DNA from: an uncultured Dorea sp.
Lineage (GTDB): Bacteria; Bacillota; Clostridia; Lachnospirales; Lachnospiraceae
DNA length: 21,514 nt
Assembly (NCBI GenBank): GCA_934307335.1
Contig: CAKRCL010000026.1
Location: 1-21,514 of the forward strand
Direction of reading: 5' to 3'
The notes beneath the pieces are model-generated. The model was not told where the DNA came from. It saw nothing but the letters and a program-made list of their open reading frames with translations, and ran no database searches. A program made the position numbers and the translations under genes. Of the stretch, positions 20,999-21,514 are shown piece after piece (positions within the stretch are counted from its first letter, which is position 1; the number at the start of each line of letters is the position of its first letter).

Positions 20999-21514
20999 AT
21001 GTGTGGAATTGTAGGATTTACAGGAGATATGCAGGCAGCACCGATTCTGCTGGACGGTCTTTCTAAACTGGAGTATCGAGGATACGATTCAGCTGGTATT
21101 GCAGTTCGTGATGGAGAGAAAGAGACAGAAGTTATCAAAGCGAAAGGACGTTTGAAAGTTCTGGCTGAGAAGACGAATAATGGAGAGTCCGTACCGGGAA
21201 CATGCGGTATCGGACATACAAGATGGGCAACACACGGTGAGCCATCTGAGACGAATGCACATCCGCATGCCAGTGACGATGGCAATGTTGTAGCAGTTCA
21301 CAATGGTATTATTGAAAACTATCAAGAGTTGAAAGAAAAGTTGAGCAGAAAGGGATATTCTTTCTATTCAGAAACAGACACGGAGGTGGCTGTTAAGTTA
21401 GTAGATTATTATTATAAAAAATATCTTGGAACACCGGTTGATGCAATCAATCATGCATTGATTCGTATTCGTGGTTCTTATGCAATGGCAATTATGTTCA
21501 AAGAGTATCCGGAA
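20999..21514 (+). CDS. glmS: Glutamine-fructose-6-phosphate aminotransferase, 5' part (window edge)
   Basis: GlmS makes glucosamine-6-phosphate from fructose-6-phosphate and glutamine, the first step to cell-wall amino sugars. The visible 172 residues are the N-terminal glutaminase domain. It begins MCGIVGFTG, with Cys2 as the nucleophile, and contains KLEYRGYDSAGIAV, GHTRWATHGEPSETNAHPH, VVAVHNGIIENYQELK, and TDTEVAVKL. The frame is still open at the window end, so the isomerase (SIS) domains lie outside. The start follows GAAAGGGG. The short leader leaves no room for the glmS ribozyme found in many Firmicutes. Confidence 0.95.
   Translation, partial: MCGIVGFTGDMQAAPILLDGLSKLEYRGYDSAGIAVRDGEKETEVIKAKGRLKVLAEKTNNGESVPGTCGIGHTRWATHGEPSETNAHPHASDDGNVVAVHNGIIENYQELKEKLSRKGYSFYSETDTEVAVKLVDYYYKKYLGTPVDAINHALIRIRGSYAMAIMFKEYPE

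Noticed and set aside
1..21514. CRISPR arrays, insertion sequences, tRNA or rRNA genes, prophage genes
   Set aside because: I saw no repeat-spacer pattern, transposase, tRNA cloverleaf or phage-like gene on either strand by eye.

Overview
The window looks like a chromosome segment from a low-to-moderate GC anaerobic Firmicute, most likely a gut Lachnospiraceae (Clostridia). The basis is AG-rich ribosome binding sites, short lipoproteins with LxGC lipoboxes, a yybP-ykoY riboswitch, and protein families and gene pairs I recognise from that group. The family assignment is inference from gene content; no search was run.

Layout. 1-2000: a small membrane-anchored protein (minus) and a trigger-factor-like FKBP lipoprotein (plus). 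2047-4408: an OPT-family transporter overlapping a PqqD-like protein. 4409-6337: a LysR regulator (minus) divergent from glutamate 5-kinase proB. 6394-12054 (minus, one operon): a four-cluster ferredoxin-like protein, tatC, a TorD-family chaperone, a Tat-exported and apparently lipid-anchored molybdopterin oxidoreductase, its DmsB-like [4Fe-4S] subunit, and tatA (59 aa). 12303-13394: a fusion of an ArsC / low-molecular-weight phosphatase domain to a Crp/Fnr regulator. 13548-16885: a PhnDCEE-type ABC importer. 17056-18162: a transglutaminase-like lipoprotein. 18385-19935: a TlpA-like thioredoxin lipoprotein, a 48-aa CXXC microprotein and a NapH-like polyferredoxin membrane protein. 19978-20841: a manganese riboswitch and mntP. 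20999-end: the 5' part of glmS.

The centre of interest is 6394-18162. Three almost identical 13-bp boxes (GTGAC-N3-RTCAC) lie before the molybdoenzyme/Tat operon, the ABC importer and the transglutaminase gene. In all three the box centre is 29 bp upstream of the first base of a plausible -10 element and there is no good -35. This is the geometry of class II activation by Crp/Fnr proteins. The only Crp/Fnr protein in the window is encoded among these units, and its recognition helix carries the R-E-xxx-K pattern expected for a GTGA half-site. The simplest reading is one regulon. The ArsC domain of the regulator would sense an oxyanion or thiol state, the importer would bind a phosphonate-, arsenate- or selenate-like oxyanion, and the surface molybdoenzyme would reduce something through a dedicated Tat system. 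The regulon architecture is seen directly. The substrate is not known, and the oxyanion link is inference.

The thioredoxin/CXXC/polyferredoxin cassette follows the transglutaminase gene after a terminator. It may supply reducing power outside the cell, but it does not carry the box at the same position.
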